From: Nannocystis punicea
GTDB taxonomy: Bacteria > Myxococcota_A > Polyangia > Nannocystales > Nannocystaceae
Length of the DNA stretch: 64,000 nucleotides
NCBI RefSeq assembly: GCF_026965555.1
Contig: NZ_CP114040.1
Location: 5,146,001-5,210,000, forward strand
Reading direction: 5' to 3'
In this document: piece by piece, positions 34,940 to 43,945 of the stretch
How the letters are laid out: each line of letters begins with the position of its first letter
Numbering within the stretch: the first letter of the stretch is position 1
Translations under genes and position numbers: made by a program
Notes under the pieces: generated by a model
The model's input: the letters and a program-made list of their open reading frames with translations, nothing else
The model's database searches: none
What the model was told of the DNA's origin: nothing

Positions 34940-36301
34940 TCAGTCGAGGCCGCAGTAGCGCAGGCACTCTTCCGGCGGATCGGCGAGCCGGTAGACGTAG
35001 TACTCGCCGCAGTTCCGCACCTGGATCGTGGTTTGCCAGTCGCAGTCGGTGTCCCACGCGAAGCAGACCTGGCGATCGACGACGCCGTCGTCGACGATCG
35101 GGTGGACGCCGACCATCCAACCGGGAGCGTCGGTGCCGCAGTCGAACGGCTTGAGCGGGTTGGTCGGCATCGCCGTGCCGGCCGGGCCGGTGAGGCGGTA
35201 CCACTTGTTCTCGAGCTGCTTGTCACACTTGGTGACCTTGCCCGGGCCGTCGTTGAAGATGGCGTTGCGGTCGGGCTCGGCGAGCGGCACGTAGGTGAGG
35301 CACTCGGCCGGCAGCTCCTTCTGACACTTGTCGTCGCAGCCGTCGAGCGGGACGAGGTTGCCGTCGTCGCAGGTCTCGATGTCGGGCTCGATCTGGCCGT
35401 CGCCGCAGCGCGGCCCGAGCGAGGCGCAGCCGGGGGCGCAGCCGCCGTAGCTGCCGTCGTTGACGCCGTCGTCGCAGGCCTCGTCGCTGTTGTGGATGAA
35501 GCCGTCGCCGCAGCTGGCCTGCGAGCAGTCGACCAGGCAGTCGTCGTTGTTGTCGAGGTTGCCGTCGTCGCAGGCCTCCATGTCGGCCCACACGTAGCCG
35601 TCGCCGCAGTAGGCGGCCATGCACTCGATGCAGCCGTCGTCGACGCTGAGGTTGGCGTCGTCGCACTCCTCGAACACTGCGTGCTTGAAGCCGTCGCCGC
35701 ACGAGGAGGGGACGCAGGTCGGCAGGCAGTTGTCGTCGTCGAGGGTGTTGCCGTCGTCGCACTCCTCGCCGTCGTCGACCTTGCCGTTGCCGCACAGCAT
35801 CACGGTGTCGACCACGCACGCGGTGGTGCAGCCGTCGTCGTCCTGCTCGTTGCCGTCGTCGCACTCCTCGACGCCGAGCTGGACGAAGCCGTCGCCGCAG
35901 CGGGCCTCCTGGCACAGCACCGTGCAGGTGTCGGAGTTGTCGGAGTTGCCGTCGTCGCAGGCCTCGGCGCCGTTCTGGACGAAGCCGTCGCCGCACACCG
36001 CGAGGACGCAGCTGTTCAGGCAGGCGTCGGAGTTGTCGAGGTTGCCGTCGTCGCAGGCCTCGCCGGGGTCGACGTCACCGTTGCCGCACTGCAGCTCCGC
36101 GCCGGTGCTCGTGTCCAGAGTGGTGGTCGGCTCGCCGGTGCCGGTCTCGCTGCCGCCGGTGGTCTCGGCCTCGGTGACGAGCGAGCCGGTGGCGTCGGTG
36201 TCAGGGGTCTGGCCGGTGTCGTTCGAGCACCCCGGCGCGACCGCGCCCACCAGCAGCGCCACCCATGCCACCCGTTGTCCGCCGCGTCCGGCCCAAGCCA
36301 T
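34940..36301 (-). CDS. Surface lipoprotein with eight 'CGDG..CDDGN' repeats and a D8C-like C-terminal domain
   Basis: A 453-residue protein. A signal peptide ends in the lipobox GAVAPGC, followed by a Thr/Glu/Gly linker. Residues about 71-325 hold eight cysteine-rich repeats of the myxobacterial DUF4215 type (CGNGDVDPGEACDDGN and relatives). Residues about 333-453 form a separate cysteine-rich domain with NKWYRLTGPAGTAMPT, CGTDAPGWMVGVHP, GVVDRQVC, DWQTTIQVRNC and YYVYRLADPPEECLRYC. This order matches the D8C domain of animal uromodulin, GP2 and OIT3. The protein should be anchored at the cell surface with many disulfides. The function is unknown, but adhesion or carbohydrate binding is a guess from the animal relatives. 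Confidence 0.85.
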   Translation of the reverse strand: MAWAGRGGQRVAWVALLVGAVAPGCSNDTGQTPDTDATGSLVTEAETTGGSETGTGEPTTTLDTSTGAELQCGNGDVDPGEACDDGNLDNSDACLNSCVLAVCGDGFVQNGAEACDDGNSDNSDTCTVLCQEARCGDGFVQLGVEECDDGNEQDDDGCTTACVVDTVMLCGNGKVDDGEECDDGNTLDDDNCLPTCVPSSCGDGFKHAVFEECDDANLSVDDGCIECMAAYCGDGYVWADMEACDDGNLDNNDDCLVDCSQASCGDGFIHNSDEACDDGVNDGSYGGCAPGCASLGPRCGDGQIEPDIETCDDGNLVPLDGCDDKCQKELPAECLTYVPLAEPDRNAIFNDGPGKVTKCDKQLENKWYRLTGPAGTAMPTNPLKPFDCGTDAPGWMVGVHPIVDDGVVDRQVCFAWDTDCDWQTTIQVRNCGEYYVYRLADPPEECLRYCGLD

Positions 36302-36457
36302 GTTTTTCCACTACCATCGATCCCGGGGGCCGGCAACCGCGGCCCGGCGCGGGCCCGTGTCGGCCTGTATTGCGGCGTAATGAAGCGCGGATCGCTGACG
36401 CGTCCGCGCGGACCTCGAACCCCAACTCTTCCGGCGACGTGCTCGTGCGCGCGTGAA

Positions 36458-36473
36458 CTGTCCTGAAGGACAG
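36458..36473 (-). terminator. Perfect CTGTCC-N4-GGACAG hairpin after infA
   Basis: CTGTCCTGAAGGACAG lies seven bases beyond the infA stop codon. A six-base perfect stem with a tetraloop could end or protect the infA transcript, but there is no T-tract. It is one of many copies of the window-wide palindrome, so terminator function is only inferred from position. Confidence 0.4.
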
Positions 36474-36479
36474 GTCAGT

Positions 36480-36698
36480 TCAACGCGCGCGGTAGACGAT
36501 GCGACCGCGCGTCGGATCGTACGGCGTGACGCCGACGGTGACGCGGTCGCCGAGCACGACCTTGATGCGAAAGCGTCGCATCTTGCCGGCGAGGTGGGCG
36601 AGGACGTGGTGGTCCGGATCGATTTCCACCTTGAATAAACCGCCTGTGAGAACCTCGGTGACGGTTCCCTCAAATTCGATCAGATCGTCCTTGCTCAT
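36480..36698 (-). CDS. infA: Translation initiation factor IF-1
   Basis: A 72-residue OB-fold protein of exactly the usual IF-1 length: MSKDDLIEFEGTVTEVLTGG, HVLAHLAGKMRRFRIKVVLGD, and TPYDPTRGRIVYR at the C-terminus. It binds the 30S A-site during initiation. Monocistronic as far as the sequence shows, it is bordered by a hairpin at its 3' end and by the cysC gene 177 bp upstream on the same strand. Confidence 0.96.
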   Translation of the reverse strand: MSKDDLIEFEGTVTEVLTGGLFKVEIDPDHHVLAHLAGKMRRFRIKVVLGDRVTVGVTPYDPTRGRIVYRAR

Positions 36699-36875
36699 TC
36701 GCGGGGGAGAGTATGGGGCCCACTCGTGTCGCGCAACAGGGGGGACGCGGGATTTCAGCGGAGCCCCGTCACGCACGACGGCGACCCGAGGCGTCGTCAC
36801 CCAGGCGTGGCACGGGAAACTCGTGCGTTTGCGCGCGACCCAAAGGGCGGCCGTTCGTACGCCCGCGGACCCGTC

Positions 36876-37628
36876 TCAGGCGCCGGCCGGCGCCACGAGC
36901 AGGCCGCGAGCCTCGAGCAGCGCCACGATCGCGGCGGCGTGCTCGTCCGGCGAGGCGCCGACGGCGACGCGCCGCTCTCCGTCGGTCGCGGGCCCCTGCC
37001 CGGTGACTTCTTCTGCTGCTTCTGCTGCTTCTGCGTGAGGCAGGCTCGAATCGACGGGCGCGTGAGGCGAGGTCGCGTCGGCGTGAAACAGCAGATGCAG
37101 GTCCGGCGCGTCCGGCGGCTCGTAGGGGGCGTCGATACCGCTGAAGCCGGCGATCTCGCCGGCGCGCGCGCGACGGTAGAGGCCCTTGGGATCGCGGGAC
37201 TCGCACACGGCGAGCGGGGCGTCGACGAACACCTCGAGGAAGTGACCTGCGGGGACGCGCTCGCGCACGCGGGCCCGATCTTCGCGATAAGGGCTGATCG
37301 CCGCCACGAGGACGATGAGGCCGGCGTCCTGCAAGAGGCGCGCGGCCTCGCCGAGGCGGCGCACGTTCTCGGCGCGATCTTCCGGCGAGAAGCCGAGATC
37401 TCGACACAGCCCGAAACGCAGGTTGTCGCCGTCGAGGATGTAACTGTGTCGGCCGCGCGCGTGGAGCCGGGCGTCGACCCGCGCGGCGATCGTGCTCTTG
37501 CCGGCGCCCGAGAGGCCGGTGAGCCAGACGACGACCCCCCGCTGGCCGAGCCGCTGCGCCCGCTCTTCGGGGCCCACGGCGGCATGGTGCCAGCGAACGT
37601 TGGTCGCGACCTGGTTCAAGGGCCCCAC
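36876..37628 (-). CDS. cysC: Adenylylsulfate (APS) kinase
   Basis: A 250-residue protein. The P-loop GLSGAGKST (about residues 38-46), DGDNLRFGLCRDLGFS, the FLEVFVDAPLAVCESRDPKGLY segment and YEPPDAPDL are diagnostic of APS kinase, which phosphorylates adenylylsulfate to PAPS in sulfate assimilation. The C-terminus carries an extra acidic/alanine stretch (AEAAEAAEE) encoded by a (TGCTTC)n-like microsatellite on the plus strand at about 37008-37037, which lengthens it beyond the usual 200 residues. The start is a GTG at 37628. No cysDN genes are adjacent. Confidence 0.92.
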   Translation of the reverse strand: MGPLNQVATNVRWHHAAVGPEERAQRLGQRGVVVWLTGLSGAGKSTIAARVDARLHARGRHSYILDGDNLRFGLCRDLGFSPEDRAENVRRLGEAARLLQDAGLIVLVAAISPYREDRARVRERVPAGHFLEVFVDAPLAVCESRDPKGLYRRARAGEIAGFSGIDAPYEPPDAPDLHLLFHADATSPHAPVDSSLPHAEAAEAAEEVTGQGPATDGERRVAVGASPDEHAAAIVALLEARGLLVAPAGA

Positions 37629-37823
37629 TTATGACACACCGGCGGGGCCGCGCCCAGGCCGATCCGCCGCGGCCGGCGCCGAGAAACGCGGCCCGGGGAA
37701 CTTGACGCGGATCGCCCCGCGGGTAACCTTCGGCCGCGCCTGAAAGGCCCGCATGCGGGCGAGACGGGCGTCGCAGGCCGCGCAGGAGCAGTTTTCCGGC
37801 GCGTCCAACCTCGGGAGCGCAGG

Positions 37824-40298
37824 ATGACTGTCCGGACGTCTGACGAAGAAGGGCCCTCCAGCCGCGGCCGCCGCAAGGCGACGCGCACGCACGACGACGA
37901 CGAGGGCGGCGGCCCGATGCCCGTCACGCTCGGCGACCTCGCCGAGGAGGCGCGGCGCAAGTACCTCAACTACGCGCTCAGCGTGATCACGTCGCGCGCC
38001 CTGCCGGACGTCCGCGACGGCCTCAAGCCGGTCCAGCGCCGCATCATCTACACGATGTTCGCCGACCTGAGCCTCACGCACGACGCCCGCCATCGCAAGA
38101 GCGCGAAGGTCGTCGGCGACGTCATCGGCAAGTACCACCCGCACGGCGACACCGCGGTCTACGAGGCGATGGTCCGCCTGGCCCAGGACTGGGTCATGCG
38201 CGCGCCGCTGGTCGACGGCATGGGCAACTTCGGCTCGATCGACGGCGACTCGCCCGCGGCCTACCGCTACACGGAGGCGCGCCTGACCAAGGTCGCGTCG
38301 GAGCTGCTCACCGAGCTGACCCGAGATACAGTCGACTTCCGGCCGACCTACGACGGCACCGGCAAGGAGCCGATCACGCTGCCGGCCCGCTTCCCGCACC
38401 TGCTCGTCAACGGCAGCACGGGCATCGCCGTCGGTATGGCGACCAACGTGCCGCCGCACAACCTCGGCGAGGTGGTGCGCGCGGCGATCGCCCTCATCCC
38501 GCTGCTGCCGCCGGCGCGCGAGGACGAGGCCGCGGCCGAGAAGCGGCGCAAGGAGGCGCTCAAGGTCGCGCTCAAGGCGATCAAGGGGCCCGACTTCCCG
38601 ACCGGCGGGCGCCTGGTCGCGACCCGCAAGGAGCTGGCCGAGCTGTACGAGGAGGGCAAGGGCTCGTGCAAGCTGCAGGGCGAGTGGAAGGTCCGCGAGG
38701 AGGACAAGTCGACCTTCATCGTCATCACCTCGGTGCCGTACGGGATCGAGAAGTCGGCGCTGGTCGAGGAGATCGGCGACATCATCGCCGCCAAGAAGCT
38801 GCCGCAGCTGGTCGGCGTGCAGGACCTGAGCACGCGCGACGTGTGCATCGAGCTCGAGGTCAGCCGCAAGTCGGGGGCCGAGCCCGAGCTCATCATGGCC
38901 TACCTGTTCAAGCACACGCGGCTGCAGGTCACGGTGAAGTACGACTTCACGTGCCTGGTGCCGATCGCGGGCGCGGACGTCGGCCGTCCCGATCGCCTGG
39001 GTCTGGCGGCGATCCTCGAGCAGTTCCTGCTGTACCGCCAGGAGACGGTCCGCCGCCGCTTCGAGTACGACCTCCGCAAGCTGCGCGAGCGGATCCACAT
39101 CCTCGAGGGCTTCGAGAAGATCTTCGACGCGCTCGACGAGGCGATCAAGATCATCCGCCGCAGCGACGGCCGGGCCGACGCCGGGCAGAAGCTGATGAAG
39201 GCGTTCGACCTCGACGAGATCCAGACCGACGCGATCCTCGAGACGCGCCTCTATCGCCTGGCCAAGCTCGAGATCCAGAAGATCCGCGAGGAGCTCGAGG
39301 AGAAGCGCAAGGCGGCGCGCAAGATCGAGGCGATCCTCAAGAGCCCCGAGAAGCTGTGGGCCGAGATCAAGGGCGAGCTCGAGGCGCTGGCCGAGGAGTT
39401 CGCCGAGCCGCGGCGGACCCGGATCTCCGACGAGGACGTGACCGAGGAGTTCACGGCCGAGAGCTTCATCGTCAAGGAGGACGCGATCGTGCTGGTCACC
39501 CGCGACGGGTGGATCAAGCGCCAGCGGACCATCAACCTCGCCAGCACGCGCATGCGCGAGGGCGACGAGGCGCTGGCGCTGGTCGGCGGCAGCACGACCG
39601 AGTCGGTGATCCTGCTGACCAACAAGGGCTCGGCCTACAACGTGCGGATCAACGACGTGCCGCAGTCGACCGGCCACGGCACGCCGGTGCAGCAGCTGTT
39701 CAAGTTCAAGGACGGCGAGCGGCTGGTGGCGGCGGTCGGGACCGACGCGCGGGTGATGCCGGAGTTCGGCATGCCGAAGCCCGAGCTCGGCGAGGAGTAC
39801 GAGGAGCCGTACCCGCACATGCTGGCGGTGACGCGCTCGGGCATGGCCTTGCGGTTCACGCTGTGGCCGCACCGCGAGGTCAGCACCACGCGCGGGCGCA
39901 TGTTCGGCAAGCTGCGCGAGGGCGACGAGTTCGTCGCGGTGTTCAAGATCTACGCCGAGGACGAGGTGTGCGCGCTGACGCGGTCGGGGCGGCTCCTGTG
40001 CTGCACGTCGCAGGAGGTCAGCCTGCTCTCGGGGCCGGGTCTGGGCGTCATCCTCGTCAAGCTCGACGACGGCGACGACGTCGCGGCGGCGTTCCCCGCC
40101 AACACGACGGTCGAGGTCGAGAAGGCCACCGGCGGGTCGATGAAGGTCGGCGCCGGCGCGGTCAAGGCGACCGCGCGCGGCGGCAAGGGGGCCGAGCTGT
40201 GGAAGCGCGGGGCGGTCAAGCGCGTCGTCCTGCCCGAGCCGGTGCTGCCCGATCTCGAGGCGGCCGAGGCGGCCAAGAAGCAGACCAAGAAGGCGTAG
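37824..40298 (+). CDS. parC: DNA topoisomerase IV subunit A
   Basis: An 824-residue type IIA topoisomerase A subunit. DVRDGLKPVQRRI, KSAKVVGDVIGKYHPHGD (the quinolone-pocket region) and the catalytic-tyrosine segment AAYRYTEARL are intact. The C-terminal region has pinwheel-like repeats but no GyrA box, and its partner gene is adjacent, so ParC is preferred to GyrA. It cuts and passes DNA duplexes to separate daughter chromosomes. It has a charged 30-residue N-terminal extension; an internal ATG (MPVTLGDL, residue 32) could be the real start. A lysine-rich insert (about residues 234-253) precedes GPDFPTGG. Confidence 0.93.
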   Translation: MTVRTSDEEGPSSRGRRKATRTHDDDEGGGPMPVTLGDLAEEARRKYLNYALSVITSRALPDVRDGLKPVQRRIIYTMFADLSLTHDARHRKSAKVVGDVIGKYHPHGDTAVYEAMVRLAQDWVMRAPLVDGMGNFGSIDGDSPAAYRYTEARLTKVASELLTELTRDTVDFRPTYDGTGKEPITLPARFPHLLVNGSTGIAVGMATNVPPHNLGEVVRAAIALIPLLPPAREDEAAAEKRRKEALKVALKAIKGPDFPTGGRLVATRKELAELYEEGKGSCKLQGEWKVREEDKSTFIVITSVPYGIEKSALVEEIGDIIAAKKLPQLVGVQDLSTRDVCIELEVSRKSGAEPELIMAYLFKHTRLQVTVKYDFTCLVPIAGADVGRPDRLGLAAILEQFLLYRQETVRRRFEYDLRKLRERIHILEGFEKIFDALDEAIKIIRRSDGRADAGQKLMKAFDLDEIQTDAILETRLYRLAKLEIQKIREELEEKRKAARKIEAILKSPEKLWAEIKGELEALAEEFAEPRRTRISDEDVTEEFTAESFIVKEDAIVLVTRDGWIKRQRTINLASTRMREGDEALALVGGSTTESVILLTNKGSAYNVRINDVPQSTGHGTPVQQLFKFKDGERLVAAVGTDARVMPEFGMPKPELGEEYEEPYPHMLAVTRSGMALRFTLWPHREVSTTRGRMFGKLREGDEFVAVFKIYAEDEVCALTRSGRLLCCTSQEVSLLSGPGLGVILVKLDDGDDVAAAFPANTTVEVEKATGGSMKVGAGAVKATARGGKGAELWKRGAVKRVVLPEPVLPDLEAAEAAKKQTKKA

Positions 40299-40316
40299 CG
40301 GGGGAGGAGTAAAGCG

Positions 40317-42227
40317 ATGGCCCAGGCGAGCAAATACGGCGCAGAATCGATCCAGTTCCTCGAGGGCGTGGATCACGTCCGCAAGCGCCCCGGCATGTAC
40401 ATCGGCGGCGTCAGCAAGGACGGTCTGCACCACCTGTTGTGGGAGATCCTCGACAACTCGGTCGACGAGGTCATCAACGGCCACGCGACCCAGATCGAGG
40501 TCAAGCTCGACAAGGACGGCAAGGGCGTCAGCGTGACCGACAACGGCCGCGGGATCCCGGTCGAGAACCACCCGACGCTGAAGATGCCGGCGATCGTGGC
40601 GGTGTATACCAAGCTCGGCGCGGGCGGTAAGTTCGACGGCGAGAGCTACAAGCACTCCGGCGGCCTCCACGGCGTCGGTGCGGCGGTCGCCAACGCGCTG
40701 TCGGAGCAGCTCGTCGCCAAGGTCTGGCGCGACGGGTCGATGTGGGAGATCGAGTTCGTCCGCGGCGTGCCCGACGGCAAGCTGCGCAAGCTCGGCAACG
40801 CCCGCGGATCGGGCACCGCGGTCTATCTGCGGCCGGATCCGCAGATCTTCGGCAAGACGATCGCCTTCGACGCGGTGGTCATCCGCGACCGCCTCGAGGC
40901 CAAGAGCTACCTGCACAAGGGGCTCAAGATCGTGTTCGTCGACGAGGCGGCGGGCAAGACCGAGACCTTCCACCACGCCGAGGGCGTGTCGGAGTACCTG
41001 AAGAAGCTGATCGAGGTGCGCGCCAAGCCGGCGGTGCACCCCGGCATCTTCTTCCTCGATCGCGCCGACGACCCGAAGCTCGAGGTCGCGTTCGCCTGGA
41101 CCGAGGGCACCGACGACGCGATGCACTCGTTCGTCAACGGCGTGCCGACGCCCGACGGCGGCACCCACGAGCAGGGCCTGCGGGCGGCGCTCGGCAAGGG
41201 CATCCGCGCGTACATGCAGACGCACAAGCTCGAGCCGAAGGGCCTGTCGATCGGCCTCGACGACATCCGCGAGGGCATGGTCGCGATCCTCAGCACCTAC
41301 GTGCTCGAGCCGCAGTTCCAGAGCCAGACCAAGAACCGCCTCAACAACCCGGAGGTCGCCGGCCAGGTCGAGGGCGCGATCCGGGCCGCGCTCGAGCAGT
41401 GGCTGCACGAGAACCGCAGCACCGCCGAGGCGATCGTGGCCCGCGTGATCGCGTCGGCGCGCGCCCGCGCGGCCTCCCGCGCGGCCAGCCAGCAGGTCTC
41501 GCGCAAGGGCCCCGGCGGGGTGCGCCTGGGCCTGCCCGGCAAGCTCGCCGACTGCTCCGAGCGCGACGCCGCCAAGTGCGAGCTGTTCATCGTCGAGGGC
41601 GACTCCGCAGGCGGCTCGGCCAAGATGGGCCGCAACCGCAAGACGCAGGCGATCCTGCCGCTGCGCGGCAAGGTCCTGAACACCGAGCAGGCCAGCCTGG
41701 CCAAGGTGCTGGAGAACGAGGAGCTCGGCAACATCGTCAAGGTGCTCGGCTGCGGCGTCGGCAAGGACGTCAACATCGAGCAGCTCCGCTACGGCAAGGT
41801 CATCCTGCTGATGGACGCCGACTCCGACGGCCATCACATCGCCACGCTGCTCCTGACCTTCTTCTACCGCCACATGCGCGAGCTGATCCGCAGCGGCCAC
41901 GTGTACCTGGCCCAGCCGCCGCTCTACCGCGTCGACATCGGCAAGGAGACGCTGTGGGCCGCCGACGACGCCCACCTGCAGCGGATCCTGGCCGACAAGG
42001 GCCGCGGCAAGCCGGAGATCCAGCGCTTCAAGGGCCTCGGCGAGATGATGCCCGAGACGCTGCGCGACACCACGCTCGACCCCAAGAAGCGCGCGCTCGT
42101 CCAGGTCAAGATCCGCGACGAGCTGCAGACCGACCAGACGATCAGCAGCCTGATGGGCAAGGACGCCGGCGCGCGCTACTCGTTCATCATGGACCGCGCC
42201 GCCGAGGCCGACGCGCTCGACGTCTGA
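40317..42227 (+). CDS. parE: DNA topoisomerase IV subunit B
   Basis: A 636-residue GHKL ATPase subunit. The ATP-binding residues are in EILDNSVDEVINGHA, DNGRGIPVENHP and HSGGLHGVGAAVANAL. The TOPRIM metal motifs are EGDSAGGSAK, PLRGKVLN and MDADSDGHHI. Length and the lack of the GyrB insert support ParE. A strong ribosome-binding site, GGAGGAG, precedes the ATG, and the gene starts 18 bp after parC, so the two form an operon. A convincing terminator follows. Confidence 0.94.
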   Translation: MAQASKYGAESIQFLEGVDHVRKRPGMYIGGVSKDGLHHLLWEILDNSVDEVINGHATQIEVKLDKDGKGVSVTDNGRGIPVENHPTLKMPAIVAVYTKLGAGGKFDGESYKHSGGLHGVGAAVANALSEQLVAKVWRDGSMWEIEFVRGVPDGKLRKLGNARGSGTAVYLRPDPQIFGKTIAFDAVVIRDRLEAKSYLHKGLKIVFVDEAAGKTETFHHAEGVSEYLKKLIEVRAKPAVHPGIFFLDRADDPKLEVAFAWTEGTDDAMHSFVNGVPTPDGGTHEQGLRAALGKGIRAYMQTHKLEPKGLSIGLDDIREGMVAILSTYVLEPQFQSQTKNRLNNPEVAGQVEGAIRAALEQWLHENRSTAEAIVARVIASARARAASRAASQQVSRKGPGGVRLGLPGKLADCSERDAAKCELFIVEGDSAGGSAKMGRNRKTQAILPLRGKVLNTEQASLAKVLENEELGNIVKVLGCGVGKDVNIEQLRYGKVILLMDADSDGHHIATLLLTFFYRHMRELIRSGHVYLAQPPLYRVDIGKETLWAADDAHLQRILADKGRGKPEIQRFKGLGEMMPETLRDTTLDPKKRALVQVKIRDELQTDQTISSLMGKDAGARYSFIMDRAAEADALDV

Positions 42228-42251
42228 GGCCGGCCGCGCTGCGCGTGCCGT

Positions 42252-42289
42252 CGCCCCTGGCCCGTGCGGGCGAGGGGCGGCGTTTTTTT
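42252..42289 (+). terminator. Rho-independent terminator of parC-parE
   Basis: A two-tier stem, CGCCCCT...AGGGGCG enclosing GCCCG-TG-CGGGC, is followed three bases later by seven T residues (42283-42289). It lies 25 bp after the parE stop. Confidence 0.92.
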
Positions 42290-42306
42290 GGGCTCGGTTA
42301 AAACCG

Positions 42307-42334
42307 GAAAGGAGGGGCCTGGCCCTCCTTTCCT
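42307..42334 (-). terminator. Strong 11-bp hairpin, probable terminator for the minus-strand LuxR-type gene
   Basis: The stem GGAAAGGAGGG/CCCTCCTTTCC is perfect with a six-base loop. On the minus strand it is followed by GGTTTTAA, giving a short T-run. On the plus strand no T-run follows. It is therefore read as the terminator of the gene ending at 42424. Confidence 0.65.
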
Positions 42335-42344
42335 GTTCTGAAGG

Positions 42345-42399
42345 TACTGTGCTTCAGTACCTGGCTCTTGGTACCTGGTCTCGGGTACCTGTCTCTTCG
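42345..42399. repeat. 14-bp tandem repeat GTACCTG-N-CTCTTG
   Basis: GTAC(C)TG-containing units start at 42345, 42358, 42372 and 42386 (periods 13, 14 and 14), each with an internal GGTACC or GTACTG core. They lie 25 bp beyond the stop of the LuxR-type gene, between it and the hairpin at 42307. Confidence 0.8.
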
Positions 42400-42423
42400 C
42401 TCACGCGGGGACCGCGGTCCGGC

Positions 42424-42993
42424 TCAGTCGAGGCCGCGGGTCATGCTGTGCGGGTTGGTGGCGTGGACCAGCTCGACGCGGCTGTGGACGCCGATCCGGC
42501 GGTAGATCTGGCGCACGTAGGTCCGCACGGTGCTGAACGAGAGGCCGGTGCGGGTGGCGATCTGCTTGTCGGTGCAACCCGAGATGACGAGGCGGGCGAT
42601 CTTGGCGAGGCGCGGCGGGAGCTGCGGCTCGGGGGCGGAGCTCTGGGTCTCCATCGCCATGTCCGGGATCGCCAGGGTGTAGACCTGACCGTCCGTCTGG
42701 ATGGTCGCGCGGCGCGGCCAGTCCTTCGGGTCAGCCGGGGCAGCCGGCTCCGGATCGCCGGGCTTGCGATCGAGGGCGCGCATCGCCGGCGCGTTCATAC
42801 AGAGGATGGCCCCCTGCTCGGTGAGCACGACGGCCGGACGCCGGTAGCCGTGGACCAACTCCGTCAGGACCGAAACCATGGACACGGACCGCGTCTCCTT
42901 GGCGTCGACCTCGGGTTGGGCTTTGGACCATGAGTTGGCTGCGCCGCGCGCGGCAGTGTCCACAGTGCTTTGATGGGTGCTATCGAGCTGCAT
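42424..42993 (-). CDS. LuxR-type DNA-binding transcriptional regulator
   Basis: A 189-residue protein. The C-terminal 65 residues are a LuxR helix-turn-helix (LPPRLAKIARLVISGCTDKQ, IATRTGLSFSTVRTYVRQIY, RRIGVHSRVELVHAT). The N-terminal half has a PAS-like stretch (RRPAVVLTEQGAILCMNAPAMRAL) but no receiver-type aspartate, so it is not a typical phosphorylated response regulator. The N-terminal 40 residues are low-complexity. The target genes are unknown. Confidence 0.85.
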   Translation of the reverse strand: MQLDSTHQSTVDTAARGAANSWSKAQPEVDAKETRSVSMVSVLTELVHGYRRPAVVLTEQGAILCMNAPAMRALDRKPGDPEPAAPADPKDWPRRATIQTDGQVYTLAIPDMAMETQSSAPEPQLPPRLAKIARLVISGCTDKQIATRTGLSFSTVRTYVRQIYRRIGVHSRVELVHATNPHSMTRGLD

Positions 42994-43267
42994 ACCAGGT
43001 TCCGCGTGAGTGACTCGAAGTGAAGAGTTCAGGCCCGAAGGCCGATGAGCGCTTGGGGCCCGCTGCCCCGTCGATCGGTCGTGGTAGTGCGAGCGGCGTA
43101 GGGGTCGATCCCATTTTCTTTCGAAAACGCCTCAGGATGAAGATCTGGCCGAAATGCCCCGCCGACACGCGTGGACAGGGCCTGCACGAGGTCGCGGCGG
43201 CGAACCTGCCACCTCCAACATGCCTCGTGAATCAGCCTCCGGTAGCGCCTGGATCGCGCCGCGGCAG

Positions 43268-43882
43268 CTACTCGCCGGACAGCTGGGCGCGCAACGATCG
43301 GACCCAGCCGTCGAGATCGCTGAAGGTCGCCCGCAACAGCTCGGGGGTCCGCGCCAGGCTGCTCATCTTGTCGGCCAGCGCCTCCTTGGCCCGGCGCAAC
43401 CGGCTGCGCACCGTGCCCTCGGGGATCGCCAAGACCTGCGCGAGCTCGGGCGCGGCCATGTCTTCCCAGTAGTAGAGCTCCAGCACCAATTGATAGTCGA
43501 GCGGGATCCGCCGCAGCGCCTCGAGCAACAGCCGCTGCTCCTCGTGCGCCGCGAACACGGCGCTCGGCGACGGCGTGAGCTCGTCGGTCGAGGTCTCGCT
43601 GAGGTCGGACGCCAACCCCTCGCGCCGTCGCTCCCGGAAGTGCGCGCGCAAGATGTTGTGGGCCACCGCGAACAAATAGGTACGGAAGCTCGACTGCTTC
43701 TGAAACCGATCGCGCGCCTCGACGCAGCCCAGGAAGGTCTTCTGGATCAAGTCGTCGACGCCGTGCGTGACCTTGTTGGCGAAGAAGCGACAAACGGCGT
43801 CGAAGTGCCGCTCGAACAGCGCATTGCCGGCTTCGCGGTCGCCGGTCCGCCAGGCATCCAGGAGCTCGAAATCCGTCGCCAC
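43268..43882 (-). CDS. ECF-type RNA polymerase sigma factor
   Basis: A 204-residue sigma-70 family protein. Region 2 includes HFDAVCRFFANKVTHGVDDLIQ and FRTYLFAVAHNILRAHFRERR. Region 4 includes EALRRIPLDYQLVLELYYWE and GTVRSRLRRAKEALA. No sigma 1.1 or region 3 is present, so it is an ECF sigma. The GTG at 43882 is used. It is divergent from the kinase-ATPase gene at 43946, with only 63 bp between the two starts. A shared regulatory region is likely, a common arrangement for kinase-linked sigma factors in myxobacteria. Confidence 0.9.
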   Translation of the reverse strand: MATDFELLDAWRTGDREAGNALFERHFDAVCRFFANKVTHGVDDLIQKTFLGCVEARDRFQKQSSFRTYLFAVAHNILRAHFRERRREGLASDLSETSTDELTPSPSAVFAAHEEQRLLLEALRRIPLDYQLVLELYYWEDMAAPELAQVLAIPEGTVRSRLRRAKEALADKMSSLARTPELLRATFSDLDGWVRSLRAQLSGE

Positions 43883-43945
43883 GTGGCCTACGCGATCATT
43901 TCTATCACCGCCACCGCCCGAGTTGAAGCCGTGGTAAGGTAGGCC

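Noticed and set aside
37629..41975. Minus-strand open frame of about 1450 codons opposite parC-parE
   Set aside because: It is antisense to two well-supported topoisomerase genes and has shadow-frame composition with no recognisable domain.
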